DNA from: Nesterenkonia populi
GTDB taxonomy: Bacteria; Actinomycetota; Actinomycetes; Actinomycetales; Micrococcaceae
DNA: 64,000 bases
Assembly: GCF_007994735.1 (NCBI RefSeq)
Contig: NZ_VOIL01000001.1
Coordinates: 2,418,001 to 2,482,000, forward strand
Direction: 5' to 3'
Under the pieces are notes generated by a model. The model was not told where the DNA came from, did no database searches, and worked only from the letters and a program-made list of their open reading frames with translations. The position numbers and the translations under genes were made by a program. Shown here piece after piece: positions 46,227-54,034 of the stretch (position 1 is the stretch's first letter; every line of letters begins with the position of its first letter).

Positions 46227-47105
46227 TCAGTCGCCGAACCACGACACCAGCTCATCGAATCCGCGCTCGAGCCGGTCCCCCGCGCCGGGGTCGTACGGCA
46301 TCACCTGGAGGCGGGAGCGGTCAGTGGTCAGCACCCAGGAGGTGATCTCCGCGGCTCGCTCCTCGGGGAAGTCGGAGCTGATCACATACTGCACCTCGGG
46401 CTGCTCCACCCCGGAGGTCCAGGAGTCCTCACCGAGGAAGAGCCTGCCTGTCTGGCCTGTGCTCAGCGGAAGCTCCCGCTGCTCGACGGCGTCGAAGTCG
46501 ACGACGGCGGCGACCTTCTCCTTCATGGGCGCAAGATCCCTGCCCTCCTCCTCGGAGCGGGTCTCGGAGACGTTGATCCAGTGCTCGCCGTTGGACAGAT
46601 GCAGCCGGATGGTGCGAACGCCTTCGACGACGCCGGTCTCTGCGTACTCCGCGGACAGATCGGTGCGCTCCATGTAGGGCACGGCCCACCCCATGGATTT
46701 CAGGTGGGTGAGGCTGTCGACGGGGATCTCGGAGATATCTGCGGAGTGGCGCGCCCCCGGCAGCACCGCGGCGACCTCGCCCTTGACCGGGGCGTCGGAG
46801 GCCGCCTCGCCCTCCCCGGGCTGCGCCTCCACGAACTCGAAGGCCGCGGTGGTCTCCGGGGCGGGCTCCGGCGGAGGGATGAGGGCCTGGACGTCCTGGG
46901 GCGGACCGGCGGCACGGCCACCGAGGATCCAGGCGGCGAAGACGGCGGCGGCCGCGACGGCAGTCAGGCATCCGGTGAAGATCAGGGCGACTCTGCCCAA
47001 CGAGAGGCGGCGGCGCCCCGGGGGGCGCAGGACCCCAGCGGTGGGAGTAGAGTCACCGTTCAGGGTGTGCGGTGCGGCCTGCTTCTCGCCGTCGTCACGT
47101 GGCAT
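46227..47105 (-). CDS. Single-pass membrane protein at the sigE/rseA-tatB locus
   Basis: A 292-residue protein: cytoplasmic basic stretch (RPPGRRRLSLGR), one helix (about 37-60, VALIFTGCLTAVAAAAVFAAWI), a Pro/Glu-rich linker and a roughly 190-residue extracytoplasmic domain ending DELVSWFGD. No zinc-finger anti-sigma motif (HxxxCxxC) is visible in the cytoplasmic part. The domain WVLTTDRSRLQVMPYD and the position next to tatB suggest a MucB/RseB-like or other envelope-stress protein, but I cannot assign a family with certainty. It is divergent from the O-methyltransferase gene; no sigma-factor gene lies between them. Confidence 0.8.
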   Translation of the reverse strand: MPRDDGEKQAAPHTLNGDSTPTAGVLRPPGRRRLSLGRVALIFTGCLTAVAAAAVFAAWILGGRAAGPPQDVQALIPPPEPAPETTAAFEFVEAQPGEGEAASDAPVKGEVAAVLPGARHSADISEIPVDSLTHLKSMGWAVPYMERTDLSAEYAETGVVEGVRTIRLHLSNGEHWINVSETRSEEEGRDLAPMKEKVAAVVDFDAVEQRELPLSTGQTGRLFLGEDSWTSGVEQPEVQYVISSDFPEERAAEITSWVLTTDRSRLQVMPYDPGAGDRLERGFDELVSWFGD

Positions 47106-47182
47106 CGGCGACAGTATGCTTGCACTGCCTGGAAAGAACCTGAAATTTTTCTGAGAATATTGAAGCCTGAAGGGGTGGGGTC

Positions 47183-47845
47183 ATGACCGCCGGGTCCCCC
47201 AGCAGCAAGCACACCAGCTGGGCCTACGCCGAGGAGCACGCTGAAGAGCCCGCGGCGGCCGCTCAGGCGCGCCTGCTGGCAGCGGAGCTGGGTGTTGAGC
47301 CGGTGACCCCCGGCACCGCGGCCGCACTGACAGTGCTGGCCGCAGCGGGCCGGGCCCGGACCCTGGTGGATGTGGGCAGCGGGGTGGGGCTGGCGGCGCA
47401 CGCTCTGCTTCGCGGGGCGGAAGCCTCGGGCGCCGGGAGCAGCGCGGTGCTCACGGGAATCGAGCCGGACCCGGAGTGCCTGACGGCCGCCCGGACCCTG
47501 TGCGCCCAGGCGGCGCCCCGGCAGGCGAGGACACGCTTCATTCCGGGCCGGGCGGAGGATGTGCTGCCCCGGCTGGCGTCCGCCTCCTATGATGTCGTGC
47601 ATTTCCACGCCCCGGCCGAGACGCTGGGGCTGTGCTTGGATGAAGCGGTGCGGATGCTGCGCGCCGGCGGGATGCTGCTGATCAGCGACGCTCTCGACGC
47701 GGACCGCACGCCCAAGCCCGCAGTCCGCGCGGACAGGACTCAGCAGATGCGGGCCGCGGAACGCCGGATCCAGGAGGATGAGCGGCTGCTCTCAGCCCTC
47801 ATCCCCACCGGAACCGGCCTCCTCGCAGCCGTCAGAGCGGGCTGA
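47183..47845 (+). CDS. Class I SAM-dependent O-methyltransferase
   Basis: A 220-residue methyltransferase. SAM-binding motif I is LVDVGSGVGLAAHAL (about 61-75), motif II is LTGIEPDPECL, and DVVHFHAPAETLGLCL plus LRAGGMLLISDAL follow. It resembles the O-methyltransferase (Rv1220c type) that flanks sigE in mycobacteria, consistent with tatB and mrp nearby. A second-substrate pocket cannot be read. The glycine-rich ATG context GGGGTGGGGTC may serve as ribosome-binding site. Divergent from the membrane-protein gene. Confidence 0.88.
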   Translation: MTAGSPSSKHTSWAYAEEHAEEPAAAAQARLLAAELGVEPVTPGTAAALTVLAAAGRARTLVDVGSGVGLAAHALLRGAEASGAGSSAVLTGIEPDPECLTAARTLCAQAAPRQARTRFIPGRAEDVLPRLASASYDVVHFHAPAETLGLCLDEAVRMLRAGGMLLISDALDADRTPKPAVRADRTQQMRAAERRIQEDERLLSALIPTGTGLLAAVRAG

Positions 47846-47917
47846 CTGACTGAGCCGCAGCGAGGAGGAGAGCCCCCCAGGGCTCCCCGCAGGCAGCGCC
47901 GCGGCGGAGACGACCCC

Positions 47918-48088
47918 CTACTCGCCCACAGCCTCGATGAGGCACTGCTTCAGGGACTCGGCTTCCTCTTTGTTGATCTCGAGGACCAGACGACCGCCGC
48001 CGTCGATGGGCACGCGCATGATCAGGCTGCGGCCTTCCCGGGTGACCTCCATCGGACCGTCGCCAGTACGCGGTTTCATAGCAGCCAT
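47918..48088 (-). CDS. DUF3117 family small protein
   Basis: A 56-residue protein: MAAMKPRTGDGPMEVTREGR, then SLIMRVPIDGGGRLVLEINK, then EEAESLKQCLIEAVGE. It matches the short, highly conserved actinobacterial DUF3117 family, usually 55-60 residues. GAGAGGGAAG lies ahead of ATG 48088. It follows the DivIVA-domain gene by 74 bp on the same strand and converges on the methyltransferase gene. No function is established; the two b-strand-like segments and a C-terminal helix suggest a small folded domain. Confidence 0.93.
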   Translation of the reverse strand: MAAMKPRTGDGPMEVTREGRSLIMRVPIDGGGRLVLEINKEEAESLKQCLIEAVGE

Positions 48089-48162
48089 CGAGTTGCTTCC
48101 CTCTCAGAGTCGTCCGTTGCTGACGTCCTCTATTATCCACCTCACACGGCGAACGTGTCACG

Positions 48163-48444
48163 CTAAGGCCGCTGGGCCTGCTCGAGCTGCGCCTGGAGAG
48201 CATCGATGAGCCGGTCGACCTGGTCCATCCGGTATCCGCGGACGGCGGGCCGCAGCCTCACGGCGCCGAGGTCCTCGGCGGTGAGCCGGCGGCCCTCCTC
48301 GGAGGCCCTCGAGAGGAGCTCCTCGACGTCGTCAGGCGTGCCCGGCGTCTCCTCAGCAGGAGGATGGGCGCCCTTCCAGCTGCCGACGAGCACCACGATG
48401 ATCACGCCGATGAGAGCCAAGGCTGCCAAGTAGAGCCACATCAT
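48163..48444 (-). CDS. DivIVA-domain membrane protein
   Basis: A 93-residue protein with an N-terminal helix (residues 3-21, WLYLAALALIGVIIVVLVG), a hydrophilic linker and a C-terminal DivIVA-type motif (LTAEDLGAVRLRPAVRGYRM followed by DQVDRLIDALQAQLEQAQ). The RGYRMDQVD block is the conserved DivIVA N-terminal signature, here placed after a transmembrane anchor. Such proteins are found in Actinobacteria near cell-envelope genes; a role in polar or septal organisation is inferred. It lies 9 bp after uppP on the same strand, so the two are likely co-transcribed. Confidence 0.9.
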   Translation of the reverse strand: MMWLYLAALALIGVIIVVLVGSWKGAHPPAEETPGTPDDVEELLSRASEEGRRLTAEDLGAVRLRPAVRGYRMDQVDRLIDALQAQLEQAQRP

Positions 48445-48453
48445 GGGGCCAGA

Positions 48454-49422
48454 CTACTGGTCCAGGACCTCCGGGGGCATCGGCTCGAGCTGCTCGTAGA
48501 GGTCCGTGTGCTCCTGCAGGTCCATCTGCTCCTCCTCGACGGGGATCTCGTCAACGGCGGGCGGGTCGGAGAGATCGGGCTGGAAGATCAGGATGAAGAC
48601 GCCGAAGAGGACCACATAGACCGCGAAGACCCGGAAGCGTGCGCGGTAGAGCAGCTTCAGCACGGCCCAGAGGGCCGCCGCGCCGACCGCCGCGGAGACG
48701 ACGAACGCGGCCCAGTACGCCTCCGCACCGATGGTGAGCCCGCCCTCATGGCCGAGCAGGCTGATGGACTGCACGCCGGTGGCGGCGACGATGGTGGGGA
48801 TCGCGACGAAGAAGCTGTACTGCGCGGCCATCCTGCGGTGCATTCCCAGGGCCAGGGCGGCGGCGATGGTGATGCCCGACCGGGAGATCCCGGGGAACAG
48901 GGCGACGGCTTGGGCGAGGCCGATGACGACGGCGACCCAAAGAGTCATCTGCCCGGCTCCGCGCCAGGTTCCCTTCACGCTGTCGGTCCACCAGAGGATC
49001 CCGCCGGTGATGAACAGGAAGGCGGCCACCACCCACGGCACGGCGAAGAGGCCGGTGCCGAATTCGCGGACGATGAGCCCGAGGCTGCCGGTGATGCCGA
49101 CGGTGACCACGCCGAGAAGCATGAGCCGGATGTGGATGAGGTGACGCAGGGTGCGGCGTCGTGCCAGCAGGCCAAGCTCACGGACGGTCCCGGTGATCAG
49201 ACGGCGCAGCGGCGCCCACATCACCACCGCCACCGAGACCATGGTGCCCAGGTGGACCACGAGGTTGAAGAAGATCATCTCCGGGCTGTCGGGCCCGGGG
49301 AGCGGAGAGCCCTGGTCAGTGAGCCAGTGCTCAGCGATGACCAGGTGGGACGAGGAGCTCACCGGAACGAACATGAACAGGCCCTGGATAGCCCCCAGGA
49401 GCACGGCTTCCCAAAGTGTCAC
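48454..49422 (-). CDS. uppP: Undecaprenyl-diphosphatase
   Basis: A 322-residue membrane phosphatase of the BacA/UppP family. The two catalytic motifs are GLFMFVPVSSSSHL near the start (residues 14-27, equivalent of EGxTEFLPVSSTAHL, with the Glu apparently absent) and PGISRSGITI about residue 180 (PGxSRSG). Eight or so membrane helices surround them, and an acidic C-terminal tail of 40 residues follows. It recycles the lipid carrier for peptidoglycan synthesis. The first motif has F and M where E-x-x-T-E is usual (QGLFMFVPVSSSSH), noteworthy because the Glu pair is held to be catalytic. Confidence 0.9.
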   Translation of the reverse strand: MTLWEAVLLGAIQGLFMFVPVSSSSHLVIAEHWLTDQGSPLPGPDSPEMIFFNLVVHLGTMVSVAVVMWAPLRRLITGTVRELGLLARRRTLRHLIHIRLMLLGVVTVGITGSLGLIVREFGTGLFAVPWVVAAFLFITGGILWWTDSVKGTWRGAGQMTLWVAVVIGLAQAVALFPGISRSGITIAAALALGMHRRMAAQYSFFVAIPTIVAATGVQSISLLGHEGGLTIGAEAYWAAFVVSAAVGAAALWAVLKLLYRARFRVFAVYVVLFGVFILIFQPDLSDPPAVDEIPVEEEQMDLQEHTDLYEQLEPMPPEVLDQ

Positions 49423-49487
49423 CGCGGCACTGTATCGCGTCAGGGCGAGTCATGCCTCCAGGTGCTGACAGTGGGTACTCTGGCTCT

Positions 49488-50027
49488 ATGAGCGCAGAAC
49501 AGGGATGGGCCCCGGATCAGCCGCCGCAGGGACCTCAGCAGCCGCCGCACCATGCCCCGTCCGGCGACTACGCGATGGACCCGCAGTTCGCTCAGCAGCC
49601 GGAGCCGCCGCTGCGGCCGGGCGAGGAGCAGGGCTGGGGCGTGGCGATCCACCTGGGCAGGTTTCTGCTGGGCGGTTTCGGCCTGTCCATCATCGTCCCG
49701 CTGGTGATCTGGCTGATCTTCCGACGCCGCAGCCGCCTGATCCAGGATCATGGCCGCAGCGCGCTGAACTGGGAGATCACCCTGATCCTGCTGGGGGTGG
49801 TCTGGATCGGGGCGATCGTCGCGATCATGCTCGGGGTGGGGCTCAGCGGCCCAGCCGGGGAGGGGCCCGGGGCGACCTTCTTTGCGGCCTACGCCGGGCT
49901 CTGGCTGGGTCTCCTCGTGATGGCGATTGTGAACATCGTGCTGTCCATCATCGGCGCTGTACGTGCCTATCAGCGCCGCCGCTTCAGCTACTGGGCGATC
50001 CCATTCGTGCGGGACAGCCGCTCATAG
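49488..50027 (+). CDS. DUF4870-domain membrane protein
   Basis: A 179-residue protein. A Pro/Gln-rich cytoplasmic N-terminus of about 60 residues precedes three helices with the DUF4870 pattern: FLLGGFGLSIIVPLVIWLIF, then the RRSRLIQDHGRSALNWEITL linker, then LILLGVVWIGAIVAIMLGVG and a third. It ends YWAIPFVRD. ATG 49488 is used; an upstream ATG at 49416 lies within the uppP 5' region. Function unknown; the fold resembles chloroplast Tic20-like proteins. It overlaps the next gene by 6 bp at the 3' ends. Confidence 0.88.
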   Translation: MSAEQGWAPDQPPQGPQQPPHHAPSGDYAMDPQFAQQPEPPLRPGEEQGWGVAIHLGRFLLGGFGLSIIVPLVIWLIFRRRSRLIQDHGRSALNWEITLILLGVVWIGAIVAIMLGVGLSGPAGEGPGATFFAAYAGLWLGLLVMAIVNIVLSIIGAVRAYQRRRFSYWAIPFVRDSRS

Positions 50028-50348
50028 GGCGGGCTTCTGCAGCTGGACGACGATGTCGAAGTCATCGTCCGGGGCGAGCTTGTTGCGGTCCTGGGCGCTG
50101 CAGGCGGTGCACCGGTGGATGAGGATGTATCCCTTCTTCCCGGAGTGGTCCACGCCCACCGGCTCCATGGGGGCTCGGCAGTCGGCCGCCCGGTCGCCCG
50201 GCACGAGGTCGACGTGACGGGACCACAGGCAGCGGGGGCAGTGGTTTCGGTAGGAGCCTGCCGGGTGGGCGGGGATCGACTGCCCGCAGTGCACGCAGGC
50301 GAAGCCTGTGTTCTCGGCCCTGCGGGAGCTCGGCGCGTAGCTGCCCAT
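50022..50348 (-). CDS. RNHCP-domain zinc-ribbon protein
   Basis: A 108-residue protein with the CxxC zinc-knuckle ENTGFACVHCGQSIPAH and the diagnostic RNHCPRCLWSRHVD block, giving two Cys pairs that can bind zinc; a further CTACSAQDRNKLAPDD pair follows. RNHCP proteins sit beside RNA-modification genes, and here the gene lies 11 bp after a TrmH-family methyltransferase on the same strand. A role in RNA binding or in supporting that methyltransferase is inferred. ATG 50348 is the only reasonable start. Confidence 0.88.
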   Translation of the reverse strand: MGSYAPSSRRAENTGFACVHCGQSIPAHPAGSYRNHCPRCLWSRHVDLVPGDRAADCRAPMEPVGVDHSGKKGYILIHRCTACSAQDRNKLAPDDDFDIVVQLQKPAL

Positions 50349-50359
50349 CGATGCGCGGG

Positions 50360-51358
50360 TCAGTGCTGAGCCATCGCCGTGGTGTAGAGGCAGAGGGCCG
50401 CGGCGGTGGCGACGTTCAGCGACTCGGCCTGTCCGTAGAGGGGGATGGAGACGACGACGTCGGCGAGCTCGCGCTCCTGGGCGGCGAGCCCCTGCACCTC
50501 GTTGCCGAAGAGCCACATGGTGGGCGCGGAGCCTTTCACCGTGTCCTCGAGCTCGAGCGGAGGCACGCCGCCGATGGTGCCCTCCCCCGGCTCGCTCGGG
50601 GTGCCGCGCAGCTGGTCCAGGGAGGTTTCCCCTGCGGCGTCGGCGGCGAGCACCTGCATGCCGCGGCGTGCTGCGTCGGCTGTGGCCGGCCCGGCCTCCA
50701 TGCCGGTGATGAGGGGCAGGTGGAAGTGGGAGCCCGCCGCGCTGCGGACCACTTTGGGCGCCCAGGGGTCCACGCTTCCGGGGGTGAGCAGGACGGCGTC
50801 GGCGCCCGCGGCGTCGGCGACTCGGATGATGGTGCCCGCATTGCCCGGGTCCTGAACGCGCAGCAGCGCGGCGGCGAGGGCGGCGCCCTCGGGGAGCTCC
50901 TGCGGCTGAGGGATCCGGCAGACCGCGATGATGCCCTGCGAGGTCTCGGCGTCGCCCATGGCGGTGAGCACCTCGGGAGTGGCTTCGCGCAGAAAGATGC
51001 GCGCGCCCTGCGGCAGGTCGGCCTGCGGATCGAAGAGCACGCCGCGGACTCGGTCCAGCAGCGTCTGCACATCCCGGTGCCGCTCGAGGGCCTCCGGATC
51101 GAAGTACAGAGCGTCCAGCTGGGGAATCCACATGGACGGCGGGCTCTCACCGGGGCCGCTCCGGCCCGCGGGCATGTCCGACCCCGCCTCACCGCTCGTC
51201 TCATGCGCGGCCAGCCAGGCTCTGAGCGCTTCCCGGACTGGCTGGGGGCCTTCCGCGAGGAACAGCCCGGCCCGCCGGCGTCCCTTGGCGGAGGCGAGGG
51301 ACGCAGCCTTGCGGACGCGTTCGGACTTCGGGCTGCTCAGCACATCATCATCGGCCAT
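50360..51358 (-). CDS. TrmH/SpoU-family RNA 2'-O-methyltransferase
   Basis: A 332-residue SPOUT methyltransferase. An N-terminal substrate-binding part (ERVRKAASLASAKGRRRAGLFLAEGPQ) precedes the trefoil-knot domain: motif 1 LLRVQDPGNAGTIIRVADAA with its Asn and Arg, motif 2 MWLFGNEVQGL and motif 3 VSIPLYGQAESLNVATAAA. It methylates a ribose 2'-OH in 23S rRNA or tRNA; the exact site is not readable. It lies 3 bp after the DUF1844 gene on the same strand, so they form an operon with the RNHCP gene. Confidence 0.93.
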   Translation of the reverse strand: MADDDVLSSPKSERVRKAASLASAKGRRRAGLFLAEGPQPVREALRAWLAAHETSGEAGSDMPAGRSGPGESPPSMWIPQLDALYFDPEALERHRDVQTLLDRVRGVLFDPQADLPQGARIFLREATPEVLTAMGDAETSQGIIAVCRIPQPQELPEGAALAAALLRVQDPGNAGTIIRVADAAGADAVLLTPGSVDPWAPKVVRSAAGSHFHLPLITGMEAGPATADAARRGMQVLAADAAGETSLDQLRGTPSEPGEGTIGGVPPLELEDTVKGSAPTMWLFGNEVQGLAAQERELADVVVSIPLYGQAESLNVATAAALCLYTTAMAQH

Positions 51359-51361
51359 CGC

Positions 51362-51760
51362 TCAGTTCACTGCTCCGGTCCACTTTTCGCCGGGGCCCTT
51401 GCCCGGGGCGTCGGGAATGGCGGACTCCTCGCGGAAAGCCAGCTGCAGGGAGCGCAGGCCGTCGCGCAGCGGAGCGGCGTGGGTGGATCCGACCTCCGGG
51501 GCGGCCGCGGTGACAAGCCCGGCCAGGGCGGTGATCAGCTTGCGGGCCTCGTCCAGGTCCTTCAGGCCGGCGGCGTCGGGCCCCTCAGCCAGGCCGACCT
51601 TCACGGCGGCGGCGCTCATCAGGTGCACGGAGACGGTGTTGATGAGCTCGACGGCGGGCACATCAGAGATGTCGCGGGCCTGGCCTCCGACGGCGGCGGC
51701 AAGGCGCTCCGCCTCAGGGCTGGGGGAGGCGGAGGCGGGGCTATTTTCGGGCGTGTCCAT
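51362..51760 (-). CDS. DUF1844 family protein
   Basis: A 132-residue protein with the conserved DUF1844 core ISDVPAVELINTVSVHLMSA (about 31-50) and DLDEARKLITALAGLVTA. Flanks are disordered Ser/Pro/Ala sequence. It is found widely in Actinobacteria next to infC and an RNA methyltransferase gene, exactly as here, with the two genes divergent across the infC promoter region. Helical and cytoplasmic, its function is unknown. The position suggests a link to translation, unproven. Confidence 0.9.
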   Translation of the reverse strand: MDTPENSPASASPSPEAERLAAAVGGQARDISDVPAVELINTVSVHLMSAAAVKVGLAEGPDAAGLKDLDEARKLITALAGLVTAAAPEVGSTHAAPLRDGLRSLQLAFREESAIPDAPGKGPGEKWTGAVN

Positions 51761-51852
51761 GCTGGTAAGATTCTCACAGTCTGAGCGGGGTCGGCGAATA
51801 GTGCTGGCCGCGCAGCGTATTTTATTGTGAACCCGAAGCAGGAGCAGGACAG

Positions 51853-52560
51853 ATCAGCGAACCACGTATCAATACCCGCATCCGCGTGCCCGAGGTCCGG
51901 CTTGTCGGACCCAATGGAGAACAGGTCGGCATCGTCAAGATCGACGATGCCCTGAGGCTGGCCGCGGAGGCTGATCTGGATCTGGTGGAAGTCGCGCCGC
52001 AGGCCAAGCCGCCGGTGTGCAAACTCATGGACTACGGCAAGTTCAAGTACGAGTCCGCCGTCAAGGCCCGTGAGTCCCGGAAGAACCAGGCCACCACCGC
52101 CCTCAAAGAGGTGCGCTTCCGCCTGAAGATCGACGACCACGACTACGAGACCAAGGTCGGCCACGCCCGTCGCTTCCTGGAGGCTGGGGACAAGGTCAAA
52201 GCCATGATCCAGTTCCGCGGCCGTGAGCAGCAGCGCCCCCAGATGGGTGTTCGTCTGCTTGAGCGCTTCAGCGAGGATGTCGCCGACCTCGGCCAGGTGG
52301 AGTCCAGCCCCCGGCAGGACGGCCGCCACATGGTGATGGTGGTCGGCCCCCTGCGCACCAAGGCCCAGCAGGCCAAGCAGCAGGACTCCGACTCCCCCTC
52401 CGACAACGAGGAGAACAAGGCGCAGGCCCGCGCCAAGAAGGAAGGCCGCGCCCGCAAGACCCAGCAGCGCCAGGAGAAGGTCTCCACCGAGCCTGAGGAC
52501 GCCAAGCCTCTCTCCAACTCCATGGCCGACTACCTCCCGGACGAGCTGAAGAACCTCTGA
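51853..52560 (+). CDS. infC: Translation initiation factor IF-3, apparent ATC start
   Basis: A 235-residue IF-3. N-terminal domain [20 protein letters not shown], then linker and C-terminal domain [20 protein letters not shown], and an unusual 60-residue Lys/Gln/Glu-rich tail beyond residue 170 ([16 protein letters not shown]). The homologous M. tuberculosis protein begins [18 protein letters not shown], so the initiator Met aligns with ATC 51853 here. No ATG, GTG or TTG is in frame ahead of it before unrelated codons, and AGGAG (51840-51844) lies eight bases upstream. IF-3 rejects non-AUG starts, and in E. coli infC uses AUU for autoregulation, so this is a meaningful signal. An in-frame GTG at 51886 would lose the conserved N-terminus. 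Confidence 0.88.
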   Translation: MSEPRINTRIRVPEVRLVGPNGEQVGIVKIDDALRLAAEADLDLVEVAPQAKPPVCKLMDYGKFKYESAVKARESRKNQATTALKEVRFRLKIDDHDYETKVGHARRFLEAGDKVKAMIQFRGREQQRPQMGVRLLERFSEDVADLGQVESSPRQDGRHMVMVVGPLRTKAQQAKQQDSDSPSDNEENKAQARAKKEGRARKTQQRQEKVSTEPEDAKPLSNSMADYLPDELKNL

Positions 52561-52787
52561 GTCGCCCTGCGTCAGCGGAATTTAGCGATCTGTCCTGTGC
52601 TCCCGTAGACTGAATCGCTGGGTCTGCTCACCCCTGCGCCCTGAGGGGCAAGCACAGTGAGCGCCCGCATGAAAAGGGATCGCCGGCCACCCGTTGGGCG
52701 GGCTGATCCACCTCTGCACCGCCGCCGCGGACTTTCACGCCGCTGCACAGGTGCTGCAGGTCCGATCGATGTAAGGAGTACGGCACT
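52561..52787 (+). promoter_or_regulatory. infC-rpmI intergenic leader
   Basis: A 227-bp gap with no ORF, unusual for the infC-rpmI-rplT operon. It contains possible pairings such as CCCCTGCGCCCTGAGGGG (52632-52649 region) and GGCCACCCGTTGGGCGGGCTGATCC segments, and GTAAGGAG ahead of rpmI at 52773-52780. An L20-binding autoregulatory leader, known in other bacteria, is a candidate. Confidence 0.4.
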
Positions 52788-52982
52788 ATGCCGAAGAACA
52801 AGACCCACTCCGGGGCCAAGAAGCGCTTCAAGCTCACCGGCTCCGGCAAGATCAAGCGCCAGCAGGCCAACCGCCGCCACTACCTGGAGCACAAGTCCTC
52901 CCGCCTGACCCGCCGCCTGGCCAAGGACCAGATCGTCACCACCAAGGGTGACGAGCGGCGGATCAAGAAGATGCTCGGCTGA
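52788..52982 (+). CDS. rpmI: 50S ribosomal protein L35
   Basis: A 64-residue L35: [20 protein letters not shown] opens the protein and [20 protein letters not shown] is the conserved core, with the KKMLG end. It lies between infC and rplT, the standard order, and its start follows a strong GTAAGGAG ribosome-binding site. The basic composition is as expected for an RNA-binding ribosomal protein. Confidence 0.98.
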   Translation: MPKNKTHSGAKKRFKLTGSGKIKRQQANRRHYLEHKSSRLTRRLAKDQIVTTKGDERRIKKMLG

Positions 52983-53037
52983 GACCAGCCGGCACCGGCA
53001 TAAGACTTTTTCTTAAGAACTTCAGGAGAACGACGAC

Positions 53038-53424
53038 ATGGCACGTGTGAAGCGCGCACTGAATGCGCACAAGAAGCGCCGCAAGGTCCTTGACCGGGCC
53101 TCCGGCTACCGGGGACAGCGCTCCCGCCTGTACCGCAAGGCCAAGGAGCAGCTGCTCCACAGCTACACCTACAACTACCAGCACCGCAAGAAGCGCAAGG
53201 GCGACTTCCGCCGCCTCTGGATCCAGCGGATCAACGCTGCGGCCCGCGCCAACGGCATGACGTACAACCGCTTCATCCAGGGCCTGAAGGCCGCAGGCGT
53301 TGAGGTTGACCGCCGTATGCTCGCCGAGCTGGCCGTCTCCGACGCCAAGACCTTTGAGGCCCTCGTCGAGACCGCCCGCAACGGCCTCCCCTCAGACGTG
53401 AACGCGCCGAAGGCTGCCGCCTGA
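53038..53424 (+). CDS. rplT: 50S ribosomal protein L20
   Basis: A 128-residue L20, starting [20 protein letters not shown] with the [17 protein letters not shown] block, [24 protein letters not shown] core (here [20 protein letters not shown]) and the [19 protein letters not shown]-terminal domain. It binds 23S rRNA early in assembly and can repress its own operon. TCAGGAGAACG precedes ATG 53038. A terminator follows at 53444-53486. Confidence 0.98.
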   Translation: MARVKRALNAHKKRRKVLDRASGYRGQRSRLYRKAKEQLLHSYTYNYQHRKKRKGDFRRLWIQRINAAARANGMTYNRFIQGLKAAGVEVDRRMLAELAVSDAKTFEALVETARNGLPSDVNAPKAAA

Positions 53425-53443
53425 GCGCAGACGCACTTCGCTG

Positions 53444-53486
53444 GTGAGAGGCGCCCCTCCCGACTCCGGGCAGGGGCGCCTCTCAC
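53444..53486 (+). terminator. Terminator of the infC-rpmI-rplT operon
   Basis: The 15-bp perfect arms GTGAGAGGCGCCCCT (53444-53458) and AGGGGCGCCTCTCAC (53472-53486) enclose 13 bases, 20 bp after the rplT stop. Confidence 0.88.
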
Positions 53487-53614
53487 GTTCCATGAGAAGT
53501 TCATGAGAGCGGAAGGTCGAGAGCTTCTCCTCCGCCTCCCTCAGCTGCCTCCGTCCGGCGCCCTCCGCCCCAGAAGGCAGGCGTCGCAGGCCGACTGCGC
53601 AAGGCTCTATGAGC

Positions 53615-54034
53615 TCATGCGTCCTTGGGGTCGGGCTCGGCCGTACCCTCCAGCCATTCCTGGGTGGGGCGGATGAACAGCAGGATCAGAGCCGCCGCGG
53701 CAGGAACCAGCGCCAGGCCGGAGGCGCCCACGCCGAGGCCTCCGCTGAACATCAGCGACGCGGAGAGGATCACGATCATCAGCTGCAGGACCATAGCGGG
53801 GGCACGAGCGGCTGCGGACCCCCGGAAGATCTGGAAGCCCAGCAGGATCAGGATCACCCCGGTGAGCACCATCAGCACCAGCAGCGCAACGACGCCCGCG
53901 GCATCGAGCACGGCGGCTTCGCTGAGAACCACCTCAGCGACGGCCCCGACGATGATGAACCCGCCCTGCAGGAAGAGGATCAGGTAGATGAACAGCACCG
54001 GCAGCGGCCGGCGCGGCTTTGAGGTCTCAGACAT
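53615..54034 (-). CDS. Four-helix membrane protein of unknown function
   Basis: A 139-residue protein with a basic N-terminus (TSKPRRPLP) and four hydrophobic segments (starting VLFIYLILFLQGGFIIVGAV). It ends in a hydrophilic tail with FIRPTQEWLEGTAEPDPKDA. No family recognised. Its ATG is 54034. It converges on rplT across the terminator and stands alone, with a 417-bp non-coding stretch upstream shared with the whiB gene. Confidence 0.75.
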   Translation of the reverse strand: MSETSKPRRPLPVLFIYLILFLQGGFIIVGAVAEVVLSEAAVLDAAGVVALLVLMVLTGVILILLGFQIFRGSAAARAPAMVLQLMIVILSASLMFSGGLGVGASGLALVPAAAALILLFIRPTQEWLEGTAEPDPKDA

